15,716 bases of DNA from JBOGJG01 sp050747825 (GCA_050747825.1 JBOGJG010000346.1:1-15716); one strand, 5' to 3'; numbered from the stretch's first letter, positions 5,943 to 13,339 are shown. Translations and numbers: made by a program. The notes: generated from the sequence alone by a model not told the origin.

Positions 5943-6539
5943 ATGGCAAAAAAGGAAGCTGGTTATATACCGAGATTAAAGCAGCGATACCTGGAGCAGG
6001 TCGTGCCGGCCCTGACCAAACAGTTCAATCATACGAATGTCATGGCCGTTCCCAGGGTCGAGAAGGTCGTCATCAATGTGGGCATGGGCGAAGGCAGCCA
6101 GGACATCAAGCTGCTCGACAGGGTAAGCGAGGAACTCGCAGCAATCACCGGCCAGAAGCCGGTTGTCACCCGGGCCAAGAAAGCAATTGCCGGATTCAAG
6201 CTGCGCGAAGGGATGCCCATTGGCGCCATGGTCACTCTGAGGGGCGACCGCATGTATGAGTTTCTGGATCGGCTGCTGAATGTTGCTCTGCCTCGCGTGC
6301 GAGACTTTCGAGGCGTGTCCCCGCGAGCTTTCGACGGCCGAGGGAATTACACCATCGGAGTCAAGGATCAGCTTATCTTTCCCGAGATCGATATCGGAAA
6401 GACCGAGCGGATTCATGGAATGAATGTCAGTATCGTCACGACTGCCAAGAGCGACGAACAGGCGCGCTTCCTTCTAGGTGAGTTGGGAATGCCCTTTACC
6501 AAGCCTGAGGAGCGGCGGGCTGCAGTGGCGGTTGGTTAA
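5943..6539 (+). CDS. rplE: 50S ribosomal protein L5
   Basis: The 198-residue product contains VEKVVINVGMGEGSQD, the L5 signature TGQKPVVTRAKKAIAGFKLR, the GDRMYEFLDRLLNVALPRVRDF block and YTIGVKDQLIFPEID. Many L5 proteins have about 180 residues; the surplus lies at both ends, including an RRAAVAVG tail. L5 binds 5S rRNA with L18 in the central protuberance. In E. coli the S8 regulatory site overlaps the rplE start; here only two bases separate it from rplX, so such a structure would have to lie in coding sequence. Confidence 0.98.
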   Translation: MAKKEAGYIPRLKQRYLEQVVPALTKQFNHTNVMAVPRVEKVVINVGMGEGSQDIKLLDRVSEELAAITGQKPVVTRAKKAIAGFKLREGMPIGAMVTLRGDRMYEFLDRLLNVALPRVRDFRGVSPRAFDGRGNYTIGVKDQLIFPEIDIGKTERIHGMNVSIVTTAKSDEQARFLLGELGMPFTKPEERRAAVAVG

Positions 6540-6548
6540 ACGAGGAAT

Positions 6549-6734
6549 ATGGCCAAGAAATCACTGATTGCAAAACAGCAGAAACGACCCAAGTTCTCGG
6601 TGCGCAGATACACGCGCTGCCGGCGCTGCGGGAGATCGCGAGGCTTCCTGCGCAAGTTTGAGTTGTGCCGGATCTGTTTCCGAGAACTGGCGCTGCGGGG
6701 CGAGGTTCCGGGAGTGACCAAGTCGAGTTGGTAA
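6549..6734 (+). CDS. rpsN: 30S ribosomal protein S14, short zinc-binding type
   Basis: This 61-residue protein is the short form of S14 with two CxxC pairs (Cys24, Cys27, Cys40, Cys43), and ends GEVPGVTKSSW as is standard. The long E. coli form lacks these cysteines. S14 sits in the 30S head near S3 and S10. ACGAGGAAT before the ATG provides GAGGA as Shine-Dalgarno. A 46-base gap made mostly of octamer repeats follows. Confidence 0.98.
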   Translation: MAKKSLIAKQQKRPKFSVRRYTRCRRCGRSRGFLRKFELCRICFRELALRGEVPGVTKSSW

Positions 6735-6741
6735 AACAGTC

Positions 6742-6773
6742 AAGAAACTAAAGAACTAAAGAACCAAGGAACT
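6742..6773 (+). repeat. Octamer tandem repeat, four units, before rpsH
   Basis: Four units in perfect register: AAGAAACT (6742-6749), AAAGAACT (6750-6757), AAAGAACC (6758-6765), AAGGAACT (6766-6773), followed by AAACAAA and the rpsH ATG at 6781. The final unit supplies AAGGA, complementary to the UCCUU at the 3' end of 16S rRNA, ten bases from the start codon. The array fills most of the rpsN-rpsH gap. Confidence 0.85.
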
Positions 6774-6780
6774 AAACAAA

Positions 6781-7179
6781 ATGTCCATGACAGATCCCAT
6801 CGCGGATCTTCTCACTCAGATTCGTAACGGACACATGGCCGGCCACGATTCAGTCGAGGTGCCTCATTCCAAGATGAAGGAGAGCATCGTCAAAATCCTT
6901 GAAGAGGAAGGCTTTATCGCCGGCCATAAACTGAACGAGAAGAAGCCGTTTTCAACGCTGACCATCCTGCTCAAGTATGGCCCAGGCCGGCAGCCTGCCA
7001 TCCAAAGACTGCGCAGGGTCAGCAAGCCGGGCTGCCGGGTTTACGCCGGAAAAGAGGAGATCCCGACCGTGCTGGGAGGCCTCGGAATTACAATTATTTC
7101 CACCTCCAGCGGCATCTTGAGCGGCAAGAAGGCCAGGGAGCAGGGTGTCGGCGGTGAGATTCTGTGTGAGGTCTATTAG
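6781..7179 (+). CDS. rpsH: 30S ribosomal protein S8
   Basis: The 132-residue protein starts MSMTDPIADLLTQIRNG and ends STSSGILSGKKAREQGVGGE plus ILCEVY, a clear S8. It binds the central domain of 16S rRNA early in 30S assembly; in E. coli it represses the spc operon. ATG 6781 is used because MSMTDPIAD is a common S8 opening, though ATG 6787 is also in frame. Ribosome binding probably relies on AAGGA in the last octamer upstream. Confidence 0.98.
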   Translation: MSMTDPIADLLTQIRNGHMAGHDSVEVPHSKMKESIVKILEEEGFIAGHKLNEKKPFSTLTILLKYGPGRQPAIQRLRRVSKPGCRVYAGKEEIPTVLGGLGITIISTSSGILSGKKAREQGVGGEILCEVY

Positions 7180-7196
7180 CGAAGCAAGTAGTACTT

Positions 7197-7757
7197 ATGT
7201 CACGTGTTGGAAGAAAAGCAATTAAAGTCCCTTCAGGCGTAAAGATTGGAATCGAGGCGGATCGCGTGCGGGTGGAGGGTCCGAAGGGAAAGATGGAGAC
7301 ACCTGTGCCCCGCGGGATCAAGATCGAAGAGACGGATGGCACGCTGGTGGCCCGTCGGGCCAATGACGAGAAGCGTCTCAGAGCCTTGCACGGCCTGACC
7401 CGCTCGCTCCTGGCGAACGCCGTCACCGGTGTTACCGATGGATTCCAGAAGGAACTCGATGTGATCGGAATCGGGTACAGGGCGGAGGCGCGGGGGGAAT
7501 TCCTCAACCTCTCTCTGGGATATTCTCACCCCATTGAGTTTCCGATTCCCAAGGGAATCAATGTGAAGGTTGAAAGGGCCACCAAGCCCATCCAGAACTA
7601 TATTGCGACCATCGTGATCAAGGGCATCGACAAATACCAGGTGGGCCAGATTGCAGCCGATATCCGTTCCCTGCATCCGCCCGACAGCTACAAGGGCAAG
7701 GGAATCCGCTACGCCAATGAGGTGGTGCGATTAAAAGTGGGCAAGAAGGGAGCTTAG
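7197..7757 (+). CDS. rplF: 50S ribosomal protein L6
   Basis: The 186-residue product begins MSRVGRKAIKVPSGVKI and ends with PPDSYKGKGIRYANEVVRLK, the conserved L6 signature. Two repeated alpha/beta domains are expected at about residues 1-82 and 83-186. L6 lies near the sarcin-ricin loop and the factor-binding site. The preceding 17 bases hold no good Shine-Dalgarno, although the start agrees with the family. Confidence 0.98.
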   Translation: MSRVGRKAIKVPSGVKIGIEADRVRVEGPKGKMETPVPRGIKIEETDGTLVARRANDEKRLRALHGLTRSLLANAVTGVTDGFQKELDVIGIGYRAEARGEFLNLSLGYSHPIEFPIPKGINVKVERATKPIQNYIATIVIKGIDKYQVGQIAADIRSLHPPDSYKGKGIRYANEVVRLKVGKKGA

Positions 7758-7765
7758 GATTGATC

Positions 7766-8131
7766 ATGTCTGCGAACTCAAGTCGAAACGCGCGAAGAAA
7801 GAAAATCCATCACAGGATTCGCAATAAAATTCAGGGAACCAAAGAGCGTCCGCGGCTTTGCGTGTACCGCAGCCTGGTCCACATTTATGCTCAGCTCGTG
7901 GATGACTTCCAGGGACAGACTCTGGCCGCCGCCTCCACGCTGAAACTGGAGGGCAAAAAAGCCACGAACGGAAGGAATCTGGAGGCCGCCAAGAAGGTGG
8001 GCAAGGCACTGGCCGAACAGGCCAGGAGTCAGGGCATCGAACAGGTTGTCTTCGACCGCAGCGGCTACATCTATCACGGGCGGGTGAAGGCACTGGCCGA
8101 GGCTGCCCGGGAGGCAGGACTGAAATTTTGA
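7766..8131 (+). CDS. rplR: 50S ribosomal protein L18
   Basis: From ATG 7766 the product has 121 residues, matching L18: ARRKKIHHRIRNKIQGTKER with PRLCVYRSLVHIYAQLVDD, and the ending VFDRSGYIYHGRVKALAEAA. A TTG at 7760 in the same frame would add two residues; TAGGA at 7755-7759 is better spaced for the ATG, so the ATG is preferred. L18 binds 5S rRNA and joins it to 23S rRNA with L5. Spacing to rplF is eight bases. Confidence 0.96.
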   Translation: MSANSSRNARRKKIHHRIRNKIQGTKERPRLCVYRSLVHIYAQLVDDFQGQTLAAASTLKLEGKKATNGRNLEAAKKVGKALAEQARSQGIEQVVFDRSGYIYHGRVKALAEAAREAGLKF

Positions 8132-8133
8132 TT

Positions 8134-8628
8134 ATGGCAAACGTTGAAACCAATGAAGTAGAACTAAAAGACCAGGTCGTCTCGATCAACCGCGTCACTA
8201 AAGTCGTCAAAGGGGGCAAGAACCTGAGTTTCAGTGCCCTTGTGGTGGTGGGAGATCAGAACGGCCGGGTCGGTTACGGTATGGGCAAGGCCAAAGAAGT
8301 GCCGGCGGCCATCCGCAAGGGCATCGAGAAGGCGAAGAAGACGATGATCCAGGTGCCTTTGAACGGCACGACCATTCCCCATGCCGTGCTGGGGCGCTTC
8401 GGTTCGGGACAGGTAGTCCTGAAACCCGCACCGGAGGGAGCGGGTGTGATCGCCGGTGGACCGGTTCGCTCGGTCATGGAATCGGCAGGCATCCGAAACG
8501 TGGTCACAAAGTCCCTGGGCACGGCCAATCCCCACAACGTGATCAAGGCCACGTTTGAGGGCCTCCGGCAGTTGCGCAGTCCCAAGCAGGTAGCGCAGAT
8601 CCGTGGATTGTCTCTTGAGCAACTGTAA
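8134..8628 (+). CDS. rpsE: 30S ribosomal protein S5
   Basis: From ATG 8134 the protein has 164 residues, with VVSINRVTKVVKGGKNLSFS (double-stranded RNA-binding-like fold), GRVGYGMGKAKEVPAAIRKG and GAGVIAGGPVRSVMESAGIR, all S5 hallmarks. S5 works with S4 in decoding accuracy and forms the mRNA entry site with S3 and S4. An in-frame TTG at 8128 overlaps the rplR stop and has AGGAC seven bases upstream, so it cannot be excluded; it would add two residues. Confidence 0.96.
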   Translation: MANVETNEVELKDQVVSINRVTKVVKGGKNLSFSALVVVGDQNGRVGYGMGKAKEVPAAIRKGIEKAKKTMIQVPLNGTTIPHAVLGRFGSGQVVLKPAPEGAGVIAGGPVRSVMESAGIRNVVTKSLGTANPHNVIKATFEGLRQLRSPKQVAQIRGLSLEQL

Positions 8629-8629
8629 C

Positions 8630-8664
8630 CACGAGTCCGAACGCCCAATGACGAGTGACGATGA
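8630..8664 (+). repeat. Degenerate heptamer-like run between rpsE and rpmD
   Basis: The 32-base gap and the first codon of rpmD read as loosely seven-base units: CACGAGT, CCGAACG, CCCAATG, ACGAGTG, ACGATGA. The last part, TGACGAGTGACGATGAC, shows the periodicity best. It looks like a decayed relative of the better-preserved arrays elsewhere in the window, but with a different sequence. The match is weak enough that chance is possible. Confidence 0.4.
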
Positions 8665-8858
8665 CTAAGAACACAAATAAGATGTTGAAAATCAAATACG
8701 TGCGCAGCGCCATCGGATGTCCCCAGCGACAGAAAGCTGTGGTCCGCGCACTGGGCTTGAGAAAGCTGAACCATACAGTGGAGCGGCCCGATACTCCCGC
8801 TATAAGGGGTATGGTGGCCAAGGTTCCCCATTTGCTGGAAATTGTCGAGGGAGAATAA
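8661..8858 (+). CDS. rpmD: 50S ribosomal protein L30
   Basis: The core LKIKYVRSAIGCPQRQKAVV and RALGLRKLNHTVERPDTPAIRG identifies L30, a small 50S protein absent from some bacteria. The start is uncertain: GTG 8655 (67 residues), ATG 8661 (65) and ATG 8682 (58) are all in frame. The usual length is about 60. ATG 8661 is chosen because GAG lies five bases upstream, whereas nothing like a Shine-Dalgarno precedes 8682; family length would favour 8682. rplO starts two bases after the stop. Confidence 0.93.
   Translation: MTKNTNKMLKIKYVRSAIGCPQRQKAVVRALGLRKLNHTVERPDTPAIRGMVAKVPHLLEIVEGE
8847..8853 (+). promoter_or_regulatory. Shine-Dalgarno site that fixes the GTG start of rplO
   Basis: GAGGGAG in the final codons of rpmD lies seven bases before GTG 8861. 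It supports the GTG as the rplO start over in-frame codons further upstream. Confidence 0.75.
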
Positions 8859-8860
8859 GC

Positions 8861-9310
8861 GTGAGCCTGGATTTACATGGATTGAAGCCCGCCAAAGGGG
8901 CGAATAAAAAGCGCAAGCGGATCGGACGTGGTCCCGGGTCCGGACATGGCAAGACGGCCGGTAAAGGACATAAAGGACAAAAGTCCCGGAGCGGGTACTC
9001 TTCCCGGGCCGGATTTGAGGGCGGCCAGATGCCGCTCTATCGGCGCCTCCCCAAGCGCGGTTTCACCAATATATTTGCCAAAAAGTATGTCGTGCTGAAC
9101 GTCCGCGATCTGGACCGGTTTGATGAAGGGAGCACGATCTCGCCGGAGTTTCTGGTTCAGCAGGGCGTGGTCAAGAAGATCAAGGACGGTCTGCGCATCC
9201 TGGGCCAGGGTGAGCTGAAAAAGAAGATGACCGTTCAGGCTCATCATTTTAGTGAATCCGCTAAGAAGAAAATCGAAGAAGCTGGTGGGAGCGTCGAGGT
9301 TCTTTCCTGA
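8861..9310 (+). CDS. rplO: 50S ribosomal protein L15, GTG start
   Basis: L15 proteins begin MxLHxLKPAxGAxKxRKRIGRG, which places the start at GTG 8861, giving 149 residues. GAGGGAG at 8847-8853 is well spaced. The frame is open further upstream through rpmD, but that extension does not resemble L15. The glycine/basic N-terminal stretch GRGPGSGHGKTAGKGHKGQK reaches into 23S rRNA, and the signature FEGGQMPLYRRLPKRGF follows. Its stop overlaps the secY start by one base (TGATG). Confidence 0.97.
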   Translation: MSLDLHGLKPAKGANKKRKRIGRGPGSGHGKTAGKGHKGQKSRSGYSSRAGFEGGQMPLYRRLPKRGFTNIFAKKYVVLNVRDLDRFDEGSTISPEFLVQQGVVKKIKDGLRILGQGELKKKMTVQAHHFSESAKKKIEEAGGSVEVLS

Positions 9311-10707
9311 TGGCGGAATTTAGCCCGGTCCTAGGCAGCCTTCGCAACATCGCCAATATTCCCGACCTGCGTAAGCGCATTTTGTTTATGCTGGCGATGC
9401 TTGCCGTCTATCGCGTTGGAAGTTGGATCCCCACTCCGGGAGTCAACAGTCAGGCGCTCCAGGAATTTTTCCAGCAGCAGAGTGGAACCATTTTCGGCTT
9501 TCTCGATATCTTTTCCGGTGGAAATCTAAGCCGCCTCTCGATTTTTGCTCTGGGCATTATGCCCTACATCACGGCTTCCATCATCCTTCAGCTTTTGACG
9601 GTCGTGTGGCCGTATCTTGAAAAGCTTTCCAAGGAAGGTCAACTGGGAAGGAAGAAAATCACCCAGTACACCCGCTACCTGACGATCGCTCTTAGTCTCT
9701 TCCAGGGCTTTGCCACAGCTATTGCTCTGGAGCGGACGGCCGAAGGAATTGTCCCCAATCCGGGCTGGGGTTTTCGACTGATGACCATGCTGACGCTGAC
9801 CACGGGGACGGCGCTGGTGATGTGGATCGGTGAACAGATTTCCGAGCGCGGGATAGGCAATGGGATCTCGCTGATTATTTTCGCCGGAATCGTGGTGGGC
9901 TTGCCCAGCGCGATTTACTCCCTGTGGCAGGATTGGACGCTCGGACAGCGCAGCATCTTTGTAATCATCGCGCTGCTGTTGATGATGGTGGCCGTCGTCG
10001 CAGCCATTGTCTTCGTGGAACGAGGACAGCGGCGTATCCCGATCCAGTACGCCAAACGCGTGGTCGGCCGCAAGATGTACGGCGGACAGCAAACCCACCT
10101 GCCGCTGCGGGTCAACTCCGGAGGTGTCATCCCGGTTATTTTCGCCGCCTCCATTGTGGCGTTTCCATCCACGCTGGGCCTGGTTTTTCAGGCCGGATGG
10201 ATGCAGGGACTGGCCCAGCAGCTTCAGCAGGGGTATCCCCTTTACAATCTCATCTACATCGCGGGAATTATCTTCTTCTGCTTCTTTTACGTCTCGATCA
10301 TCTTCAATCCCGACGAGGTGGCTGACAATATTCGTAAGTACGGCGGTTTCATCCCCGGTATCCGGCCTGGCAAGAGGACCTCGGAGTTTATCGACCGGGT
10401 GCTCAGCCGCTTGACGGCCGCGGGGGCTATTTATCTGGTCCTGGTCAGTTTGCTGCCCGAGTTCCTGATCACCGGATTTAAGGTACAGCCCATCCCGTGG
10501 CTCGGCCCCCCGGTGGATAATTTTTTGAACAATTACGACCTCGATTTCATCACCACCGGTTTGGGCGTCACCTTTTACTTCGGAGGAACTTCTCTGCTGA
10601 TCGTGGTAGGCGTGGCAATGGATACCGTACAGCAGATCGAGTCGCAACTGATCATGCGCCACTATGAAGGATTCTTGAAAAAAGGGCGCATCCGGGGTAG
10701 GCGATGA
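9310..10707 (+). CDS. secY: Preprotein translocase subunit SecY
   Basis: The 465-residue membrane protein has the ten hydrophobic segments expected of SecY, the channel of the Sec translocon in the inner membrane (with SecE and SecG, driven by SecA or the ribosome). Signature blocks are ALGIMPYITASIILQLLTVV (80-99), GEQISERGIGNG (174-185), FNPDEVADNIRKYGGFIPGI (332-351), GGTSLLI (425-431) and the C-terminal DTVQQIESQLIMRHYEGFLK. Length is slightly above the E. coli protein (443). It overlaps rplO by one base and no separate promoter is evident, so it is probably co-expressed with the ribosomal genes, as in most bacteria. Confidence 0.98.
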   Translation: MAEFSPVLGSLRNIANIPDLRKRILFMLAMLAVYRVGSWIPTPGVNSQALQEFFQQQSGTIFGFLDIFSGGNLSRLSIFALGIMPYITASIILQLLTVVWPYLEKLSKEGQLGRKKITQYTRYLTIALSLFQGFATAIALERTAEGIVPNPGWGFRLMTMLTLTTGTALVMWIGEQISERGIGNGISLIIFAGIVVGLPSAIYSLWQDWTLGQRSIFVIIALLLMMVAVVAAIVFVERGQRRIPIQYAKRVVGRKMYGGQQTHLPLRVNSGGVIPVIFAASIVAFPSTLGLVFQAGWMQGLAQQLQQGYPLYNLIYIAGIIFFCFFYVSIIFNPDEVADNIRKYGGFIPGIRPGKRTSEFIDRVLSRLTAAGAIYLVLVSLLPEFLITGFKVQPIPWLGPPVDNFLNNYDLDFITTGLGVTFYFGGTSLLIVVGVAMDTVQQIESQLIMRHYEGFLKKGRIRGRR

Positions 10708-10723
10708 TGAGCTGAACTGTAAT

Positions 10724-11398
10724 ATGACAAGCTTAGCAATTATCTTGTTGGGCCCTCCTGGCGCCGGCAAAGGAACGCAGGCCAAACGCCTGGGCAGGGA
10801 ATTTGATTTTGTCCACATTTCCACGGGCGACATTCTGCGCGCTGAAGTTCAGAAGGGAACCGCACTGGGGAAGCAGGCGAAGGAGATCATGGAGGCGGGC
10901 GAACTGGTTCCCGATTCGCTGGTTGCCGAGATTGTCGGCGGCCGTCTCAGATCAGGTAACGGCAAGCGGGGCTTTTTGCTGGATGGATTTCCTCGAAACC
11001 TGGTCCAGGCCGAATATCTGGAAGGAGCGGCCGGAGATCTGCCCGTTTTTGCGATTCACATACAAGTGGAGGAAGAGCAGTTATTTAAACGACTTACGGG
11101 ACGCCGCCATTGTCCAAATTGTGGTAGGATTTACAATGTATATTTTTCGCCTCCTGAACGGGAGGGTATCTGTAATGCCTGCGGATCGGCTCTGATGCAG
11201 CGTAAGGATGACCAGCCCGAGGTCATCCGGGAGCGGTTGCGAGTTTATCGGGAGCAGACCGAGCCTCTGGTTGGATTTTATGCTTCGCGAGACGCTTACT
11301 TCGAAGTCGATGGGAATGAAGGCGTCGAAGCGGTCTTTGAAGAGTTGTCGGCCAGAATTGCACAAATCGACCAATCACTCGAGAGGGCGAGCCGGTAG
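10724..11398 (+). CDS. adk: Adenylate kinase with a four-cysteine zinc lid
   Basis: The 224-residue enzyme interconverts ATP + AMP and 2 ADP in the cytoplasm. It has the P-loop GPPGAGKGT (10-18), the AMP-binding HISTGDILR (31-39), DGFPR (87-91) and the long lid. The lid holds Cys130, Cys133, Cys150 and Cys153 in two CxxC pairs (HCPNCG and ICNACG), as in the zinc-binding Gram-positive type rather than the E. coli hydrogen-bonded lid. It follows secY by 16 bases, a position conserved in many bacteria. The region before the ATG has only a weak GAG. A small hairpin contains its stop codon. Confidence 0.98.
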   Translation: MTSLAIILLGPPGAGKGTQAKRLGREFDFVHISTGDILRAEVQKGTALGKQAKEIMEAGELVPDSLVAEIVGGRLRSGNGKRGFLLDGFPRNLVQAEYLEGAAGDLPVFAIHIQVEEEQLFKRLTGRRHCPNCGRIYNVYFSPPEREGICNACGSALMQRKDDQPEVIRERLRVYREQTEPLVGFYASRDAYFEVDGNEGVEAVFEELSARIAQIDQSLERASR

Positions 11399-11404
11399 GG
11401 CTCG
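11388..11404 (+). other. Small hairpin with the adk stop codon in its loop, before map
   Basis: CGAGCC (11388-11393) and GGCTCG (11399-11404) pair perfectly around GGTAG, whose TAG (11396-11398) is the adk stop. The stem includes the only G-rich sequence near the map start (ATG 11410), so it could dampen map initiation unless ribosomes finishing adk melt it. That is inference; no T-run follows, so it is not a terminator. Confidence 0.5.
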
Positions 11405-11409
11405 GTCGA

Positions 11410-12177
11410 ATGATCGTTTGTAAGAGTCAGGCCGAAGTAGAAAAAATGAGGGAAGCCAACCTCATCGTGGCCGATGTGTTGAGAAGCCTGGGGAGAATGA
11501 TCCGCCCCGGGATGACCACGGCTGATCTGGATCGAGCCGCCGAACAGATGATCGTGCAAGCCGGCGGGCGATCGGCTTTCAAGGGCTATCATGGCTATCC
11601 GGCCACGCTCTGCGCTTCGGTGAACGAGCAGATCGTGCATGGAATTCCCAACCGGCGGCCCTTGCAGGAGGGTGACATCGTCAGCCTCGATGTGGGCGTC
11701 TTGTACAAAGGTTTTGTCGGAGATTCAGCTTGGACGTTTCCGGTCGGAGAGATCTCAGATGAGGTCAGCAAGCTGCTGGACGTGACCAGGGAATCTCTTT
11801 ATAGAGGCATTGAAAAGGCCAGAATTGGAAACCGAGTCTCGGATATTTCATCTACTATTCAAAGCTTTGTCGAGACTCACGGCTTTTCAGTCGTACGGGA
11901 ATTTGTAGGGCACGGCGTTGGCACCTCGATGCATGAGGAGCCCCAGGTTCCCAATTATGGTAAACCTGGACGAGGTCCCCGGCTGATGAAGGGCATGGTT
12001 CTGGCGATTGAGCCCATGGTCAACAGCAAAGGGCCCAAGGTAAAGATTCTGGAAGACCGCTGGACGGCCGTGACGGCAGATGGCGGTTTCAGCGCCCATT
12101 TCGAGCACTCGGTGGCAGTGACCGACAACGGTCCCTGGATACTCAGTGAAGTGGAAGAATTGAGAGAGATCTATTAA
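11410..12177 (+). CDS. map: Methionine aminopeptidase, type I
   Basis: The 255-residue enzyme removes the initiator methionine from new proteins as they leave the ribosome. All five metal ligands of the family are visible: Asp94 (SLDVG), Asp105 (GDSAWT), His168 (GHGVG), Glu201 (AIEPM) and Glu232 (FEHSV), with substrate-contacting His77 (IVHGIP) and His175 (MHEEPQ). No type II insertion and no N-terminal zinc-finger extension is present. It lies between adk and infA, a common arrangement. Its stop overlaps infA by one base (TAATG). Confidence 0.98.
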   Translation: MIVCKSQAEVEKMREANLIVADVLRSLGRMIRPGMTTADLDRAAEQMIVQAGGRSAFKGYHGYPATLCASVNEQIVHGIPNRRPLQEGDIVSLDVGVLYKGFVGDSAWTFPVGEISDEVSKLLDVTRESLYRGIEKARIGNRVSDISSTIQSFVETHGFSVVREFVGHGVGTSMHEEPQVPNYGKPGRGPRLMKGMVLAIEPMVNSKGPKVKILEDRWTAVTADGGFSAHFEHSVAVTDNGPWILSEVEELREIY

Positions 12178-12395
12178 TGGCCAAAGAAGATGCGATTGAG
12201 GTCATGGGGACCGTCGTGGAAACGCTTCCCAATGCCATGTTTAAGGTTGAACTGGAGAACGGACACCGGGTCCTGGCTCACATTTCCGGGAAAATGCGCA
12301 AGCACTTCATCCGAATCCTTCCCGGAGACAAAATCAAAGTGGAGCTGTCTCCCTACGATCTCTCTCGCGGACGGATTGTGTATCGGTATAAGTAG
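12177..12395 (+). CDS. infA: Translation initiation factor IF-1
   Basis: The 72-residue product is a single OB-fold, exactly the standard IF-1 length: KEDAIEVMGTVVETLPNAMF, then KVELENGHRVLAHISGKMRK and PYDLSRGRIVYRYK. IF-1 binds the 30S A site and helps IF-2 and IF-3 during initiation. The start overlaps the map stop by one base and has GAGAGAG-like sequence a few bases upstream. An AAGGAACA unit follows 3 bases after the stop. Confidence 0.98.
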   Translation: MAKEDAIEVMGTVVETLPNAMFKVELENGHRVLAHISGKMRKHFIRILPGDKIKVELSPYDLSRGRIVYRYK

Positions 12396-12398
12396 TTT

Positions 12399-12406
12399 AA
12401 GGAACA
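12399..12406 (+). repeat. Single octamer-family unit before rpmJ
   Basis: AAGGAACA matches the AAGGAACT unit of the arrays at seven of eight positions and lies six bases before the rpmJ ATG (12413), giving an AAGGA Shine-Dalgarno core nine bases from the start. A single copy on its own could be coincidence. Confidence 0.45.
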
Positions 12407-12412
12407 AGCAAC

Positions 12413-12526
12413 ATGAAAGTCAGAGCATCGGTTAAGAAGATTTGCGCTAAATGCAAGATCATTCATCGCAAGGGTGTCGTGCGCATTATTTGCAGCAATC
12501 CCAAGCATAAGCAGAGGCAAGGTTAA
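12413..12526 (+). CDS. rpmJ: 50S ribosomal protein L36, zinc-ribbon type
   Basis: This 37-codon gene encodes MKVRASVKKICAKCKIIHRK followed by GVVRIICSNPKHKQRQG, a complete L36. Cys11, Cys14, Cys27 and His32 form the CCCH zinc site of the zinc-containing paralogue. L36 is among the last proteins added to the 50S. It is found between infA and rpsM, its usual location. AAGGA at 12399-12403 serves as Shine-Dalgarno. Two bases separate it from rpsM. Confidence 0.97.
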   Translation: MKVRASVKKICAKCKIIHRKGVVRIICSNPKHKQRQG

Positions 12527-12528
12527 CT

Positions 12529-12900
12529 ATGGCACGTTTTGCAGGCGTCAATGTTCCCGACAACAAGAATATCGAGGTCTCCCTGACCTATATTTACGGG
12601 ATCGGAAGGTCCCGGGCCGGAAGGATACTGCAGCAGGCCGGAGTCGATCTGGGGAGGAAGACCAAGGACCTCACCGAAGAAGAGGCCGCCAAAATCAGGC
12701 AGATCATTCAGGATGAGGGTGAGGTCGAAGGTGATCTTCGCAAGGAAATTCAACTCAATATCAAGCGCTTGATGGACATCGGGTGCTACCGAGGCCTGCG
12801 CCACCGGCGGGGGCTGCCCGTACATGGCCAGCGCACTCATACCAATGCCCGCACCCGAAAGGGCCCGCGTAAGGGCGGTATTCGCAAGAAGAAAAAGTAG
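12529..12900 (+). CDS. rpsM: 30S ribosomal protein S13
   Basis: The 123-residue protein begins MARFAGVNVPDNKNIEVSLT, contains the helix-hairpin-helix YIYGIGRSRAGRIL, and has the S13 signature RGLRHRRGLPVHGQRTHTNA and a basic tail. S13 forms bridges from the 30S head to L5 and contacts P-site tRNA. In E. coli the S4 regulatory pseudoknot spans the rpsM leader; here rpmJ ends two bases upstream, so no such leader exists. Confidence 0.98.
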   Translation: MARFAGVNVPDNKNIEVSLTYIYGIGRSRAGRILQQAGVDLGRKTKDLTEEEAAKIRQIIQDEGEVEGDLRKEIQLNIKRLMDIGCYRGLRHRRGLPVHGQRTHTNARTRKGPRKGGIRKKKK

Positions 12901-12912
12901 GAATAATCACGT

Positions 12913-13320
12913 ATGGCAAAAGGGACGACGAAAAAAGCTAAAAAGGGCACAAAAAAGCGAGAGAGAAAGACGGTTGTTCAGGGAATCGCGCATATTCAGG
13001 CCACCTTCAACAATACTCTGGTCAGTATCAGCGACCTGGAAGGTAATGTGCTGACCAACTCTAGTGCCGGGGCACAGGGGTTCAAGGGCAGCCGCAAGGG
13101 AACACCTTTTGCGGCTTCACAGGCAGCTCACGCGGCGGCTGTGGCTGCGCGTGACCAGTACGGGATGAAATACTGCGACGTGCTGGTAAAAGGTCCGGGC
13201 TCCGGACGCGAGGCGGCTATTCGGTCGTTACAGGCAGCCGGTTTGGAAGTGCGCGCCATTCGAGACGTCACTCCCATTCCGCACAACGGATGCCGGCCCC
13301 CCAAACGACGGAGAGTGTGA
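12913..13320 (+). CDS. rpsK: 30S ribosomal protein S11
   Basis: The 135-residue product contains GIAHIQATFNNTLVSISDL, SSAGAQGFKGSRKGTPFAAS and the C-terminal PHNGCRPPKRRRV. The Asn125-Gly126 pair aligns with the site that forms isoaspartate in E. coli S11. The N-terminal 18 residues are almost all Lys, Thr, Gly and Arg. S11 is on the 30S platform near the E-site mRNA. TAGGA nine or so bases upstream supports the ATG. The longest gap in the window (73 bases) follows. Confidence 0.98.
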   Translation: MAKGTTKKAKKGTKKRERKTVVQGIAHIQATFNNTLVSISDLEGNVLTNSSAGAQGFKGSRKGTPFAASQAAHAAAVAARDQYGMKYCDVLVKGPGSGREAAIRSLQAAGLEVRAIRDVTPIPHNGCRPPKRRRV

Positions 13321-13339
13321 GCCTTGCTTGGCGAGCACC

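Noticed and set aside
7185..7196. Short inverted repeat AAGTA-G-TACTT before rplF
   Set aside because: Five-base arms with a one-base centre cannot form a hairpin and are expected by chance.
9526..10833. 435-codon open frame on the minus strand opposite secY
   Set aside because: It is exactly antisense to secY, rich in Gln, Asp, His and Arg as expected for a mirrored membrane-protein gene, and matches no family I know.
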